Origin: Mucilaginibacter gossypii
GTDB taxonomy: Bacteria > Bacteroidota > Bacteroidia > Sphingobacteriales > Sphingobacteriaceae
Assembly: GCF_900100945.1 (NCBI RefSeq)
Contig: NZ_FNCG01000001.1
Coordinates: 310,001-374,000 of the forward strand
Direction of reading: 5' to 3'
DNA length: 64,000 bases
Positions 54,677-62,959 of the stretch are shown piece by piece; within the stretch, counting starts at the first letter, position 1, and each line of letters starts with the position of its first letter. The notes under the pieces are model-generated. The model had not been told where the DNA came from. It worked only from the letters and a program-made list of their open reading frames with translations, and ran no database searches. A program made the position numbers and the translations under genes.

Positions 54677-54707
54677 TTTGGTATTATGTTTTCTTTTTTT
54701 AAATTTA
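54677..54707 (+). promoter_or_regulatory. Bacteroidota-type promoter for the DUF1801-ankyrin pair
   Basis: TTTG at 54677-54680, 19-bp spacer, TAAATTTA at 54700-54707: 11 of 12 matches to TTTG-N19-TAnnTTTG (the n positions are free). The expected start near 54714 gives a leader of about 30 nt to the ATG at 54744. Confidence 0.55.
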
Positions 54708-54743
54708 AATAGCCCCTCTTAACCAATTTATTACCTGTTAATC

Positions 54744-55172
54744 ATGAAAGCCAAAAGTACCAAACCAGTTGTCCTTGCCGACTCGGCAGGGGTAGACAGT
54801 TACATGCAAAAGCTTGATCATCCATTGAAGGAGGTGTTAGGAGCGCTGAGAAAAATTATCCTGGCTATTGACGATGAAATTGGCGAGCATATCAAATGGA
54901 ATGCACCGAGCTTTTTATATATCGGGGAAATGAAACCCTTTGATCCTAAAGAGTATAAAAGATATATTATCGTTTCGAACGTGTACCAAAAAGATTGTAT
55001 CAGACTGGTATTCCCCTCAGGGGCAAAGATCAATGATACATCCGGTTTGCTTTCCGGCGATTATGCCGACGGCCGCCGGTTGGCTTTTTTTCACAATATG
55101 GAAGAAGTTAAGGCAAAAGAAGAAGCTTTGCGAAACGTTGTAAAAACCTGGTTGACTTTGCTGGATAAATAA
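54744..55172 (+). CDS. DUF1801 (YdhG-like) protein
   Basis: 142 aa. DSYMQKLDHPLKEVLGALRKIILAIDDEIGEHIKWNAPSF is the typical start of DUF1801 (PF08818), followed by a strand-rich middle with IRLVFPSGAKINDTSGLLSGDYADGRRLAFF and a helical end. A small cytoplasmic fold of unknown function. 12 bp separate it from the ankyrin gene, with which it shares a likely promoter. Confidence 0.9.
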   Translation: MKAKSTKPVVLADSAGVDSYMQKLDHPLKEVLGALRKIILAIDDEIGEHIKWNAPSFLYIGEMKPFDPKEYKRYIIVSNVYQKDCIRLVFPSGAKINDTSGLLSGDYADGRRLAFFHNMEEVKAKEEALRNVVKTWLTLLDK

Positions 55173-55184
55173 AAGGAGAGAGCT

Positions 55185-55880
55185 ATGATCAAATTTATTC
55201 AGCACATAAAAGAACTTAACGTTGGAGCTGTTAAAGTGATGATCGAAAAAGATCACGGCTGGCTTACCTGGGCTGAAGATAGCGGTAAAAACGCACTTCA
55301 TTACCTGTGTGGTATTGAAATCGCAAAACGTCCTGCAAAAGCCGAAGAAAGTTTGATCATGCTTAAGCTATTGCTGTCAAAAGGCATGGATATCAATTCA
55401 AACCACCGGATAAAAGAGGAATGCAGCTTTTTTCCGGCCAGCCCGCTTTGGTATGCTTATACCCGCGGAAGAAATAAGCTGTTATATGAATATTTGCTGG
55501 CTAATGGCGCCAATCCCGAGCATTGCATGTATGCCATAGCCTGGTATAATGATGTGGAAGCCGCCGGTCTGTTTAAAAGCTATGGTGCACAAACAGACCC
55601 GGGTGCTGGAGATGACAGCCCGTTTATGGCCGCATTCAACTGGAAACGCTTTGAAGTGGCCGAATGGTTTTTAAGCAATGGTGCCGATGTGAATTTTTCC
55701 GATAAATACGGGAATACTGCACTTTTTTATGCGGTGAAACGAAAGTACAAACTGGATCAGATCAGGTTGTTGCTGAAATATGGCTCCGACTATAATATAG
55801 AGAATAAACAGGGGATATCAGCTAAGAAATTGGCAGAAAAAAATAATCAGACCGGGGTTTTGAAGTTGTTTACGTCTTGA
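55185..55880 (+). CDS. Ankyrin-repeat protein
   Basis: 231 aa of ankyrin-type repeats: GKNALHYLCGIE...MLKLLLSKGMDINSN, SPLWYAYTRGRNKLLYEYLLANGANPE, SPFMAAFNWKRFEVAEWFLSNGADVNFS, GNTALFYAVKRKYKLDQIRLLLKYGSDYNIE. About five to six repeats fill the chain. No signal peptide, so a cytoplasmic protein-binding scaffold is likely. Second gene of a two-gene operon with DUF1801. The 267 bp after it hold nothing recognised apart from the start region of argS. Confidence 0.9.
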   Translation: MIKFIQHIKELNVGAVKVMIEKDHGWLTWAEDSGKNALHYLCGIEIAKRPAKAEESLIMLKLLLSKGMDINSNHRIKEECSFFPASPLWYAYTRGRNKLLYEYLLANGANPEHCMYAIAWYNDVEAAGLFKSYGAQTDPGAGDDSPFMAAFNWKRFEVAEWFLSNGADVNFSDKYGNTALFYAVKRKYKLDQIRLLLKYGSDYNIENKQGISAKKLAEKNNQTGVLKLFTS

Positions 55881-56147
55881 GTTGAATAATTATTCTTATA
55901 ATGAATGTCTAAAAAGTAGTGTTGACCCGGGGCTTTTTTTAATTGCAATAATCGGGTAAGAAATGATTATAGGCATGTTTTTAAGCATGTGGCTCATAAC
56001 AATATTTGAATCTCAGTACTCCATAGCTGTGTCCTGTTTTTAGCGCCCATTATAAATTGCTGTTGATTCTGTAGGTGGCTCCTAATCTACGTGTAAACAT
56101 CGCCATTTTAGTATTCGCAATCTGCCCATTTTATTTAATTTTGCCGA

Positions 56148-58076
56148 ATGGATTTTATCATAGAAGCGGCCGTAAAAGCAGTCAAACAACTATACCAAAC
56201 TGACATTGAACTGGCTGCCGTTAGCATACAGGAAACCCGTAAGGAGTTTGAAGGACAAGTAACCATTGTAACCTTTCCGTTTACCAAATTTTCGCGCAAA
56301 GGCCCTGAACAAACCGGTACCGAAATAGGGGAGTATCTTAAACACGAATTGAAGGAAGTTGACTCCTTTAATGTGATTAAAGGCTTCCTTAATCTTTCTA
56401 TAACCGACGAATACTGGATCGGTCGTTTATATAACAACATTACTGCCGATGATTTTGCGGTAGCAAAGCCCAACGGACAAAAGGTAATGGTAGAGTATTC
56501 ATCTCCAAATACCAACAAACCACTGCACCTTGGTCATATCCGCAACAACCTGTTGGGTTATTCAGTTGCTGAGATACTGGCTGCTGATGGTTACGAGGTG
56601 ATCAAAACCAATCTGGTTAACGACCGCGGAATCCATATCTGTAAATCTATGCTGGCCTGGCAAAAGTTCGGCAATGATGAAACACCTGAATCATCAGGCA
56701 TGAAGGGCGATCACCTGGTAGGTAAATATTATGTGCTGTTTGATAAAGAACTGAGGGAACAGCTTAAACCTGTTTTGAGTCAAGTTTACGAGAAGCATGA
56801 CCTTTCGGCCTTTAAAGAAAATCAGAAGACCAAAATAGAGGACTCGTTAGCTACCATAGCAAAGGTTAAAGAAAAACGTGCTCAAACCGACGAGGTAAAT
56901 CAGAAGCTTATTGGCGAACTGGACGATAAAATTGCCGGCGAAGAAGACAAGATCAAAGAGATAGCCAAAAATGCTACTCCTATCATGATCGAAACCCAGC
57001 AGATGCTGCAAAAATGGGAAGCAGGTGATGAAGAGGTAATGAACTTGTGGAGAACCATGAACGGTTGGGTGTACGCTGGCTTTGCCGAAACCTACAAGCA
57101 ACTGGGTGTTGATTTTGATAAATACTACTACGAGTCTAACACTTACCTGTTAGGTAAGGATATTATTGAAGAAGGTCTTGCAAAAGGCGTATTCTTTAAA
57201 AAAGCAGATAACTCGGTTTGGATAGACCTTACCTCAGAAGGCCTTGACGAAAAACTGGTGCTTCGTGGAGATGGTACATCGGTTTACATTACCCAGGATA
57301 TGGGTACCGCACAGTTAAAGTATAATGATTACCAGATGGATAAGTCTATCTATGTGGTAGGCAACGAGCAGGATTATCACTTCAAGGTGCTGTTCCTGAT
57401 ATTGCAGAAGTTGGGAAAAACAGGTGCAGATGGATTGTTTCATCTATCATATGGTATGGTTGATCTTCCATCTGGCAAAATGAAATCGCGTGAAGGCACA
57501 GTGGTTGATGCTGATGACTTGATGGCCGAGATGGAAGCAACCGCTAAAGAGCAAACCGAAGCCATGGGCAAGGTTGATGCGTTTAACGAAGAAGATAAGA
57601 TTGCATTATATCATACCATTGGTATGGGCGCACTTAAATACTTCCTGTTAAAAGTCGATCCAAAAAAACGTTTGCTGTTTGATCCTAACGAATCGGTAGA
57701 TTTTCAGGGACATACCGGACCGTTTATTCAATATACCCACGCCCGTATTAAATCGGTATTAAGCAGGGCCGATTATAATGCTGAGCTTAAACCCATAGTA
57801 ACTGAGCTGGCAGGTGTTGAACGCGACTTAATTGTATTGCTTGATAAATACCCCGAAACGGTTAAGGAAGCTGCAAAAGGTTATAGCCCGGCAGTAATAG
57901 CCAACTATATATATGAACTTGCTAAAACATATAACAAGTTCTATCATGAAAAGTCGATCTTACAGGCCGAAGATGAGGATTCAAAACAATTCCGTTTGGC
58001 TCTATCTGCATCATCAGCCAAGGTGATCAGCAAAGGTATGAAGCTTTTGGGGATTGAAGTGCCTGAGAGGATGTAA
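56148..58076 (+). CDS. argS: Arginyl-tRNA synthetase
   Basis: 642 aa class I synthetase. HIGH appears as NKPLHLGHIRNN near residue 126, and the KMSKS equivalent as SGKMKSREG. The N-terminal additional domain (1-110) and the C-terminal DALR anticodon domain (about 515-642, with LALSASSAKVISKGMKLLGIEVPERM) are present. A charged, helical insertion (about 220-275, KENQKTKIEDSLATIAKVKEK...) lies in the catalytic region, seen in Bacteroidota ArgS. It charges tRNA-Arg. A strong terminator follows. Confidence 0.97.
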   Translation: MDFIIEAAVKAVKQLYQTDIELAAVSIQETRKEFEGQVTIVTFPFTKFSRKGPEQTGTEIGEYLKHELKEVDSFNVIKGFLNLSITDEYWIGRLYNNITADDFAVAKPNGQKVMVEYSSPNTNKPLHLGHIRNNLLGYSVAEILAADGYEVIKTNLVNDRGIHICKSMLAWQKFGNDETPESSGMKGDHLVGKYYVLFDKELREQLKPVLSQVYEKHDLSAFKENQKTKIEDSLATIAKVKEKRAQTDEVNQKLIGELDDKIAGEEDKIKEIAKNATPIMIETQQMLQKWEAGDEEVMNLWRTMNGWVYAGFAETYKQLGVDFDKYYYESNTYLLGKDIIEEGLAKGVFFKKADNSVWIDLTSEGLDEKLVLRGDGTSVYITQDMGTAQLKYNDYQMDKSIYVVGNEQDYHFKVLFLILQKLGKTGADGLFHLSYGMVDLPSGKMKSREGTVVDADDLMAEMEATAKEQTEAMGKVDAFNEEDKIALYHTIGMGALKYFLLKVDPKKRLLFDPNESVDFQGHTGPFIQYTHARIKSVLSRADYNAELKPIVTELAGVERDLIVLLDKYPETVKEAAKGYSPAVIANYIYELAKTYNKFYHEKSILQAEDEDSKQFRLALSASSAKVISKGMKLLGIEVPERM

Positions 58077-58077
58077 T

Positions 58078-58195
58078 TGCCCCTAACTCCCTAAAGGGGG
58101 AACGAGCGCGGTTAAAAGAAAAGCCTTTAGCAGATAAAATTGCTAAAGGCTTTTCTGTTTTAAAACTCTCCTTTTAGGGGGCCGGGGGCGGAGAT
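58078..58195 (+). terminator. argS terminator flanked by mirrored GC-rich repeats
   Basis: A 16-bp perfect stem, AGAAAAGCCTTTAGCA / TGCTAAAGGCTTTTCT (58117-58156), followed by GTTTT. On both sides lie GC-rich elements: CCCCTAACTCCCTAAAGGGGG at 58079-58100, and CCTTTTAGGGGGCCGGGGGCGG at 58170-58191, which is an imperfect inverted copy. Elements of this CCCCTAA...AAAGGGGG type are familiar from Sphingobacteria intergenic regions. Confidence 0.8.
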
Positions 58196-58485
58196 TATCT
58201 CCAATATCCCCTTACCCAAACATATCCCCGATTGGTTGGTTGCCAATGTCCCTGAACATATACCCGGTTATATCTTGGCCTTGCATAAAAGCCCTGGCGG
58301 TAAACGTAATGGTTACCGCGCCAAACCCATTCGCCGGGTACCCAGACAGCATTAGGGTAGGGTGCTACCGGACGAACATACACCGGTTCAACCGGCTGCT
58401 CTGTTACGTAGGCCTGACTTGAGCATGATGCAAATAATGAGCCTGTTAAGGCAAGTACTATTCCTAATTTAGCAATGGTTTTCAT
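58195..58485 (-). CDS. Small WxxGxW-repeat lipoprotein
   Basis: 96 aa with lipobox (GSLFASCSS, Cys near 21). The mature part has WVPGEWVWRGNHYVYRQGFY and VQGHWQPTNRGYVWVRGYW, the W-x-x-G-x-W type repeats (BcpO-related) that form a short beta structure. Small envelope lipoprotein of unknown role, convergent with argS. Confidence 0.85.
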   Translation of the reverse strand: MKTIAKLGIVLALTGSLFASCSSQAYVTEQPVEPVYVRPVAPYPNAVWVPGEWVWRGNHYVYRQGFYARPRYNRVYVQGHWQPTNRGYVWVRGYWR

Positions 58486-58554
58486 TTTTAGATGTTTTTA
58501 GTTGTTCAGTATAATAACTATTGACAACATCCAACATCGAAAGTTTAACGGCGC

Positions 58555-59445
58555 TTAGGCCATGAATTTATCGGCTACAACCAAATCTTTGCTGCCTGCG
58601 GTGTATTTATAAAATCCACTGCCTGTTTTAGCTCCCAAGTGCCCTGCGGTTACCATATTTACCAGTAGTGGGCATGGAGCATATTTGGGATTGCCAAAAC
58701 CATCATGCAATACCTTCAAAATAGCAAGGCAAACATCCAGCCCGATGAAATCGGCTAATTGCAGTGGTCCCATTGGGTGTGCCATGCCGAGTTTCATCAC
58801 TGTATCAATTTCCTGTACGCCGGCAACGCCTTCGTATAAGGTATAAACAGACTCATTTATCATCGGCATTAAAATGCGGTTGGCTACAAAGCCTGGATAG
58901 TCATTAACCTCAACCGGATCTTTGCCCAAAGTGCGCGAAAGTTCCATAATGGTTTCGGTAACGGCATCAGTAGTGGCATATCCCCGTATTACCTCAACGA
59001 GCTTCATAACCGGCACCGGGTTCATGAAATGCATGCCAATTACGTTGCCTGGATGCCTGGTAACCGAAGCAATTTTAGTAATAGAGATAGATGAGGTATT
59101 GGATGCCAGTATTACGTTTTCATTGCAAATTTCGCTGAGCTGTTTAAACAGTTTTAGTTTTATTTCCTGGTTTTCGGTAGCAGCTTCAATTACAAGGCCG
59201 GCATTTTGAGTGCCTTCGGCCAAATCTGTAAAAACACGGATACGGTTCATCGTTTCTGTTTTCGCCCCTTCGGTGATGGTGCCTTTTTTTACTTGCCTGT
59301 CGAGATTGTTGCTGATGGTTTGTAAAGCCTTGCTCAGGGCATCGTCGCTGATATCCACCAATGATACTTCAAAGCCATATTGCGCGAAGGTGTGGGCAAT
59401 GCCGTTGCCCATAGTGCCGGAGCCAATTACAGTAATGTTTTTCAT
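58555..59445 (-). CDS. 3-hydroxyacyl-CoA (3-hydroxybutyryl-CoA) dehydrogenase
   Basis: 296 aa. The NAD motif is GSGTMGNGIAHTFAQYG at the N-terminus. SNTSSISIT and HFMNPVPVMKLVEVI (catalytic His) follow, and the C-terminal helical domain has DYPGFVANRILMPMINES and GMAHPMGPLQLADFIGLD. This is the single-domain HbdA/PaaH type. It oxidises 3-hydroxyacyl-CoA to 3-ketoacyl-CoA or the reverse. It lies 51 bp after bioD on the same strand and could be in one transcript with it. Confidence 0.95.
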   Translation of the reverse strand: MKNITVIGSGTMGNGIAHTFAQYGFEVSLVDISDDALSKALQTISNNLDRQVKKGTITEGAKTETMNRIRVFTDLAEGTQNAGLVIEAATENQEIKLKLFKQLSEICNENVILASNTSSISITKIASVTRHPGNVIGMHFMNPVPVMKLVEVIRGYATTDAVTETIMELSRTLGKDPVEVNDYPGFVANRILMPMINESVYTLYEGVAGVQEIDTVMKLGMAHPMGPLQLADFIGLDVCLAILKVLHDGFGNPKYAPCPLLVNMVTAGHLGAKTGSGFYKYTAGSKDLVVADKFMA

Positions 59446-59496
59446 AGTATTTGTTTACGAAACCGGCAAAACATCGGTTTATATAATCTGCCGGTA

Positions 59497-60114
59497 TTAC
59501 AAGGTAATAAACTTACCGGCCTCTTTAACAGTTTTTTTGTTGATAGTTTTAAACTCAGGGATCTGTCCCAGATCGGCAACTTCTGAATAATCGAGGATAT
59601 AGCTTTTTGAATAGATATCCTTATCACCGTTAAAAATTACCCCCATAACAGGAATGCCATATTTTTTTAATGCATGTAAGGAAAGCAGGGTATGATTAAT
59701 ACTGCCTAAATAGTGTTTACTTACCAGTATTACCTTTGCATTAAGCTGTTTAATAAGGTCGATAATAAGAAAGTTATCATTCAACGGTACCATAAGGCCA
59801 CCGGCGCCCTCAATAATTAGCTGGTTATCAGTTTTAGGCAGAACGATGTTTTCCAGGTCGATAGTCACTTTATCAAGGGCGGCAGATTTATGAGGGGAGA
59901 ATGGCTGAGTTAAAGCATAGGCCTCCGGGAAAAACTGGGTAACCGGATTTGAGATAAGGTTTTTAACTTTCAGTGTATCGCTGTTATCAAGGTCGCCCGA
60001 TTGTATGGGCTTCCAATAGTCTGCGTTTAGTTTTTCAGTTAAAATAGCCGAAACCAGGGTTTTACCTATTCCGGTATCAATACCGGTAATAAATATCGGT
60101 TGCGTATCAAGCAT
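59497..60114 (-). CDS. bioD: Dethiobiotin synthase
   Basis: 205 aa. The P-loop ITGIDTGIGKTLVSAIL is at the N-terminus, WKPIQSG follows, and IEGAGGLMVPLNDNFLIIDLIKQL gives the middle motif. It converts 7,8-diaminopelargonic acid, CO2 and ATP to dethiobiotin. The start overlaps the bioF stop by 8 bp, so the pair is translationally coupled. bioA and bioB are not in the window. Confidence 0.95.
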   Translation of the reverse strand: MLDTQPIFITGIDTGIGKTLVSAILTEKLNADYWKPIQSGDLDNSDTLKVKNLISNPVTQFFPEAYALTQPFSPHKSAALDKVTIDLENIVLPKTDNQLIIEGAGGLMVPLNDNFLIIDLIKQLNAKVILVSKHYLGSINHTLLSLHALKKYGIPVMGVIFNGDKDIYSKSYILDYSEVADLGQIPEFKTINKKTVKEAGKFITL

Positions 60115-61240
60115 GTAGTAATATAAATTTGTTAAGAGTTACAGCCAGCAAAGTTACTTCATTTTCCGTATTAAAGCTGTGCAGGCAAATCCTGATCCGC
60201 TCGGTGCCCTGTGCAACCGTAGGGCTTAAGATGGGCCGCACATCAAAGTTGTTCATTTGCAGTTGTTTAGCCGCTTCCCTTGCCATTTCATTGCTTTTGA
60301 GTACGATACATTGAATAGCGCTATCACTATTTAGTAAAGTGAAATTTTTGCCCGTGTTTACTTGCTGTTTAAACAGGTCAATATTCTTTTTCAGGCTGAT
60401 GGTAGCTTCGCGGGAATCTTCTAATAGCTGATAGGCCATTTTTATAGCTGCCAGCTGGTGGAAAGGTGCTGCAGTAGTATAAATAAAGGAACGAGCAAAA
60501 TTGATTAGATATTTTCGTAAGGTATTACTACCGAGCACTACAGCCCCGTGACTGCCCAGTGCCTTGCCAAATGTTATTATACGGGCAAAAATCCTTTGTT
60601 GTAAACCAAGTTCGCAAACCAACCCTTTGGGATAAAGACCTACAGCATGTGCCTCATCAACTATGAGGGCGGCATTATATTTTTCAGTGAGGCTGAGGAT
60701 TTCAACAAGGGGAGGAGTATCTCCGTCCATAGAATACACGCTTTCAATAACCACATAGCAATTGCCCTTGGCCAATTTTAATTTAGCTTCTAAACTCTCC
60801 AGGTCATTATGCCGGAAGCTATAGCGATTGGCATAGCTTAATCTTGCGCCATCGATGATTGACGCATGCACTAACTCATCTAAAATTATGGTATCGACAC
60901 GCTGGGCAAGCGATGACAGTAGTCCCAGGTTAGCATCATAGCCCGAATTAAAAAGCAGGCCCGCTTCACTTTGGTGATAGTCAGCTATTTGATTTTCCAG
61001 GTCTTCGGCATATCGGATGTTGCCCGATAGCAGTCTTGACCCGGCTGCACCGTTTAAGCTAAGCGGATTGGTGTTTACTTCCTGAGCGATGCTTTGCTTT
61101 AAAACTAACGAACGGGCAAAACCGAGATAATCGTTTGAACAAAAGTCAGCCCTACTGTTTTCGGGTTTCAGTTCACGGTAGTTGCCAGCTTGTTGTCGCT
61201 CCTGCAGTTTGCGTTTTAAAAAATCTTCGGCTGGGTTCAA
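60107..61240 (-). CDS. bioF: 8-amino-7-oxononanoate synthase
   Basis: 377 aa PLP enzyme of the alpha-oxoamine synthase family. FCSNDYLGFARS, NGAAGSRLLSGN, LLFNSGYDANLGLLSSL, VDEAHAVGLYPKG and TFGKALGSHGAVVLGS (catalytic Lys) are all in place. It condenses pimeloyl-ACP/CoA with alanine in biotin synthesis. It starts just downstream of the terminator of the Spy-like gene, so it probably has its own promoter. Confidence 0.95.
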   Translation of the reverse strand: MNPAEDFLKRKLQERQQAGNYRELKPENSRADFCSNDYLGFARSLVLKQSIAQEVNTNPLSLNGAAGSRLLSGNIRYAEDLENQIADYHQSEAGLLFNSGYDANLGLLSSLAQRVDTIILDELVHASIIDGARLSYANRYSFRHNDLESLEAKLKLAKGNCYVVIESVYSMDGDTPPLVEILSLTEKYNAALIVDEAHAVGLYPKGLVCELGLQQRIFARIITFGKALGSHGAVVLGSNTLRKYLINFARSFIYTTAAPFHQLAAIKMAYQLLEDSREATISLKKNIDLFKQQVNTGKNFTLLNSDSAIQCIVLKSNEMAREAAKQLQMNNFDVRPILSPTVAQGTERIRICLHSFNTENEVTLLAVTLNKFILLHA

Positions 61241-61263
61241 TGTGCTTCGTTTTGTGCAAAAAT

Positions 61264-61291
61264 AAAAAAAGCGACCATTGGTCGCTTTTTT
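61264..61291 (-). terminator. Rho-independent terminator of the Spy-like gene
   Basis: AAAAAAAGCGACC-ATT-GGTCGCTTTTTT, 15 bp after the 61306 stop on the minus strand and ending in a U run. A/T symmetry makes it workable in both directions. Confidence 0.9.
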
Positions 61292-61305
61292 CTATGTGAT
61301 AATGT

Positions 61306-61665
61306 TTACTGGCCACCGCCGCCCTGGCGCATACGGTCCATTCTTTCTTTCATTGCCTTATCGTAAGCCGCAGCTTGTTCGGCTGTTAAAATAGCTTTGA
61401 TTTTGGTGTTGGTTGCTTCCATCATTGGGCGCATCGCAGAGCGCATCGCATCCCTGTCGCCATTGGCCGCAGTACGTACGCTATCCATTTTAGTTGCCTG
61501 CTCTTTGTAAACCGCAGTGATCTTGGTTGTTTGATCATCCGTTAATTTAAGCTGGGTTTGCAATTCTTTTGCTCTTTCTTCCGGGCTTCTTCTCATGCCA
61601 CCCTGTGCGTAGCTGGCTGCTGAAATTCCTAAAAGGAAGCAGCACATTAACAATAATTTTTTCAT
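61306..61665 (-). CDS. Spy/CpxP-like periplasmic protein
   Basis: 119 aa with signal peptide (GISAASYAQ). The mature chain is helical and charged: SPEERAKELQTQLKLTDDQTTKITAVYKEQ and AILTAEQAAAYDKAMKERMDRMRQ, with the LTxxQ-like motif (LTDDQ, LTAEQ) of Spy/CpxP-type chaperones. The Gly-rich end (GGGGQ) is disordered. Probably an envelope-stress chaperone. Monocistronic with its own terminator. Confidence 0.85.
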   Translation of the reverse strand: MKKLLLMCCFLLGISAASYAQGGMRRSPEERAKELQTQLKLTDDQTTKITAVYKEQATKMDSVRTAANGDRDAMRSAMRPMMEATNTKIKAILTAEQAAAYDKAMKERMDRMRQGGGGQ

Positions 61666-61739
61666 AGCTTTTTAATTTAATTTACGTTTTATCAGTATGA
61701 TAAAGATAGATCGTAATGGTTTAAAAAAGCCGATGTAAC

Positions 61740-62516
61740 TTAATTGTTGCCTTGCTGTAAGTTAGATATAGATCGTTGCATCTGGGCCATCATTGCTGTA
61801 AGGCTTTCCATGGTAGGCTCCGGTGACGGTGATGGCAATTGGGTGGAGATATAACCTTTTGCTTTCCACAGTTCCAGTACATCCTCGCCCGATATTTCAT
61901 AAGGTTCGTAAACGGGGTTATCAGAAATAAGCTTTAGCTTTTTGTTCTCTTTAAATTTATTGCCAATGCGTTTGTAAACCACGCCGTCATTTTTAGATAT
62001 TACTACATAGGTTTCGCCGCTTTTTACATCGCCCCAGTTTTCTACGTATTCACCTATTATAATAGTGCCCGATACAAGCGGAAGCATGGAGTCGCCTTTG
62101 ATCTCAAAAGCTCGGTAAGTACCCTGTTTAAACATAGGCAGGTAAAACTTCGGAAGCTGTGCCACGTATTCAGGATCGGCATAACCATTAAGGTAACCGG
62201 CGCTGGCCTTTACAGGTACCATTTCTATATTTTCATTTTCTTCCTTATCAACAGAAATACTCAGGATTCGCAGGTTAGCAGGGTTGCCTTTTGGTTTTGG
62301 CTGCCATTTTTCGTTGATGGTTTCGTTGATGAAGTCATCAATAGTAACATCAAAATAGGTTGCTAATGTTTTTAGTAAGTCGTATTTAGGGTCGGCCCGG
62401 TCTTCTTCGTATGCGCCTACTAATGAACGTTTTATACCTAATTCGTCCGCAAATTGCTGCTGCGTTAAACCCTTCTTTTTGCGGAGAAACTTAATATTTT
62501 GTGAAATTATTGACAT
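61740..62516 (-). CDS. XRE-family HTH regulator with LexA-like S24 domain
   Basis: 258 aa from the ATG at 62514-62516 (MSIISQNIKFLRKKKG); a longer frame to 62558 covers the promoter and is rejected. The N-terminal HTH_3 (5-60: LTQQQFADELGIKRSLVGAYE) is followed by a linker with KASAGYLNG (possible Ala-Gly autocleavage site) and an S24 domain with Ser in IKGDSMLPL and Lys in GVVYKRIGN. The Gln-rich C-terminal tail (MAQMQRSISNLQQGNN) is unusual. Phage-repressor-like or SOS-type control is expected from the family, but no phage genes are near. Confidence 0.9.
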   Translation of the reverse strand: MSIISQNIKFLRKKKGLTQQQFADELGIKRSLVGAYEEDRADPKYDLLKTLATYFDVTIDDFINETINEKWQPKPKGNPANLRILSISVDKEENENIEMVPVKASAGYLNGYADPEYVAQLPKFYLPMFKQGTYRAFEIKGDSMLPLVSGTIIIGEYVENWGDVKSGETYVVISKNDGVVYKRIGNKFKENKKLKLISDNPVYEPYEISGEDVLELWKAKGYISTQLPSPSPEPTMESLTAMMAQMQRSISNLQQGNN

Positions 62517-62520
62517 AAAA

Positions 62521-62551
62521 TTTGGATTTGCTAAATTTATTAGTAATTTTA
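62521..62551 (+). promoter_or_regulatory. Promoter of the GIY-YIG-like gene
   Basis: TTTG at 62521-62524, 19-bp spacer, TAATTTTA at 62544-62551 (all but the last base fit TTTG-N19-TAnnTTTG). The start should be near 62558, 45 nt before the ATG at 62603. It overlaps the leader of the divergent regulator gene. Confidence 0.5.
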
Positions 62552-62557
62552 TGCTCA

Positions 62558-62588
62558 TAAAGTTAGTAATAATTATCTGTTCACCAAA
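62558..62588 (-). promoter_or_regulatory. Promoter of the S24-type regulator gene
   Basis: On the minus strand TTTG (62588-62585), 19-bp spacer, TAACTTTA (62565-62558); again only the last base departs from the consensus. The start should be near 62551, 35 nt before the ATG. The -33 boxes of this promoter and of the opposing one lie in a 9-bp inverted repeat (62517-62525 and 62584-62592). Confidence 0.5.
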
Positions 62589-62602
62589 TTTTTTATCATA
62601 AA

Positions 62603-62959
62603 ATGAAACGTTTTGTTTATATCATTACCGACAGAAACCGTAAAAATCTGCATGTAGGCTTATGTTCAGACCTGATGAAAACCATCCAGTTTTACAGCGA
62701 AATGCCAACTTTGTTTTTCGATAATGCGCAACATCTTAACCGTTTGGTTTACTTTGAGGAGATCAATACCGAAGAACAGGCTATGGAACGTTTTAAAGTG
62801 GTGAGCACTTATACCCGTCCGCAAAAAGAAAAAATGATCAGATCTGTTAATGCCGACTGGATAGATTTGACCATTGGGTTAAAATATGAGCAGGGCTTAC
62901 GTGTAAGGCCGCAGCTACGCCCGTCATTAAATGCGAACCGCAGGGTTATGGCTTTTTAA
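62603..62959 (+). CDS. Degenerate GIY-YIG-domain protein
   Basis: 118 aa. The overall shape is that of the small UPF0213-type GIY-YIG proteins: FVYIITDRNRKNLHVGLCSDLMKTI, then LNRLVYFEEINTEEQAMERFKVVSTYTRPQKEKMIRSVNADWIDL. The GIY and YIG signature tyrosines are replaced (VYI...HVG) and the catalytic Glu is not obvious, so nuclease activity is doubtful. The tail is Arg-rich and may bind nucleic acid. It is divergent from the S24 regulator, with which it shares interlocked promoters. It overlaps msrB 3' ends by 14 bp. Confidence 0.78.
   Translation: MKRFVYIITDRNRKNLHVGLCSDLMKTIQFYSEMPTLFFDNAQHLNRLVYFEEINTEEQAMERFKVVSTYTRPQKEKMIRSVNADWIDLTIGLKYEQGLRVRPQLRPSLNANRRVMAF

Noticed and set aside
55881..56147. 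Possible tRNA-like stretch upstream of argS
   Set aside because: No cloverleaf with TTC-type T loop could be built.
61740..62516. Prophage, because of the phage-repressor-like S24 regulator
   Set aside because: No integrase, capsid, terminase or lysis gene nearby; neighbours are biotin and stress genes.
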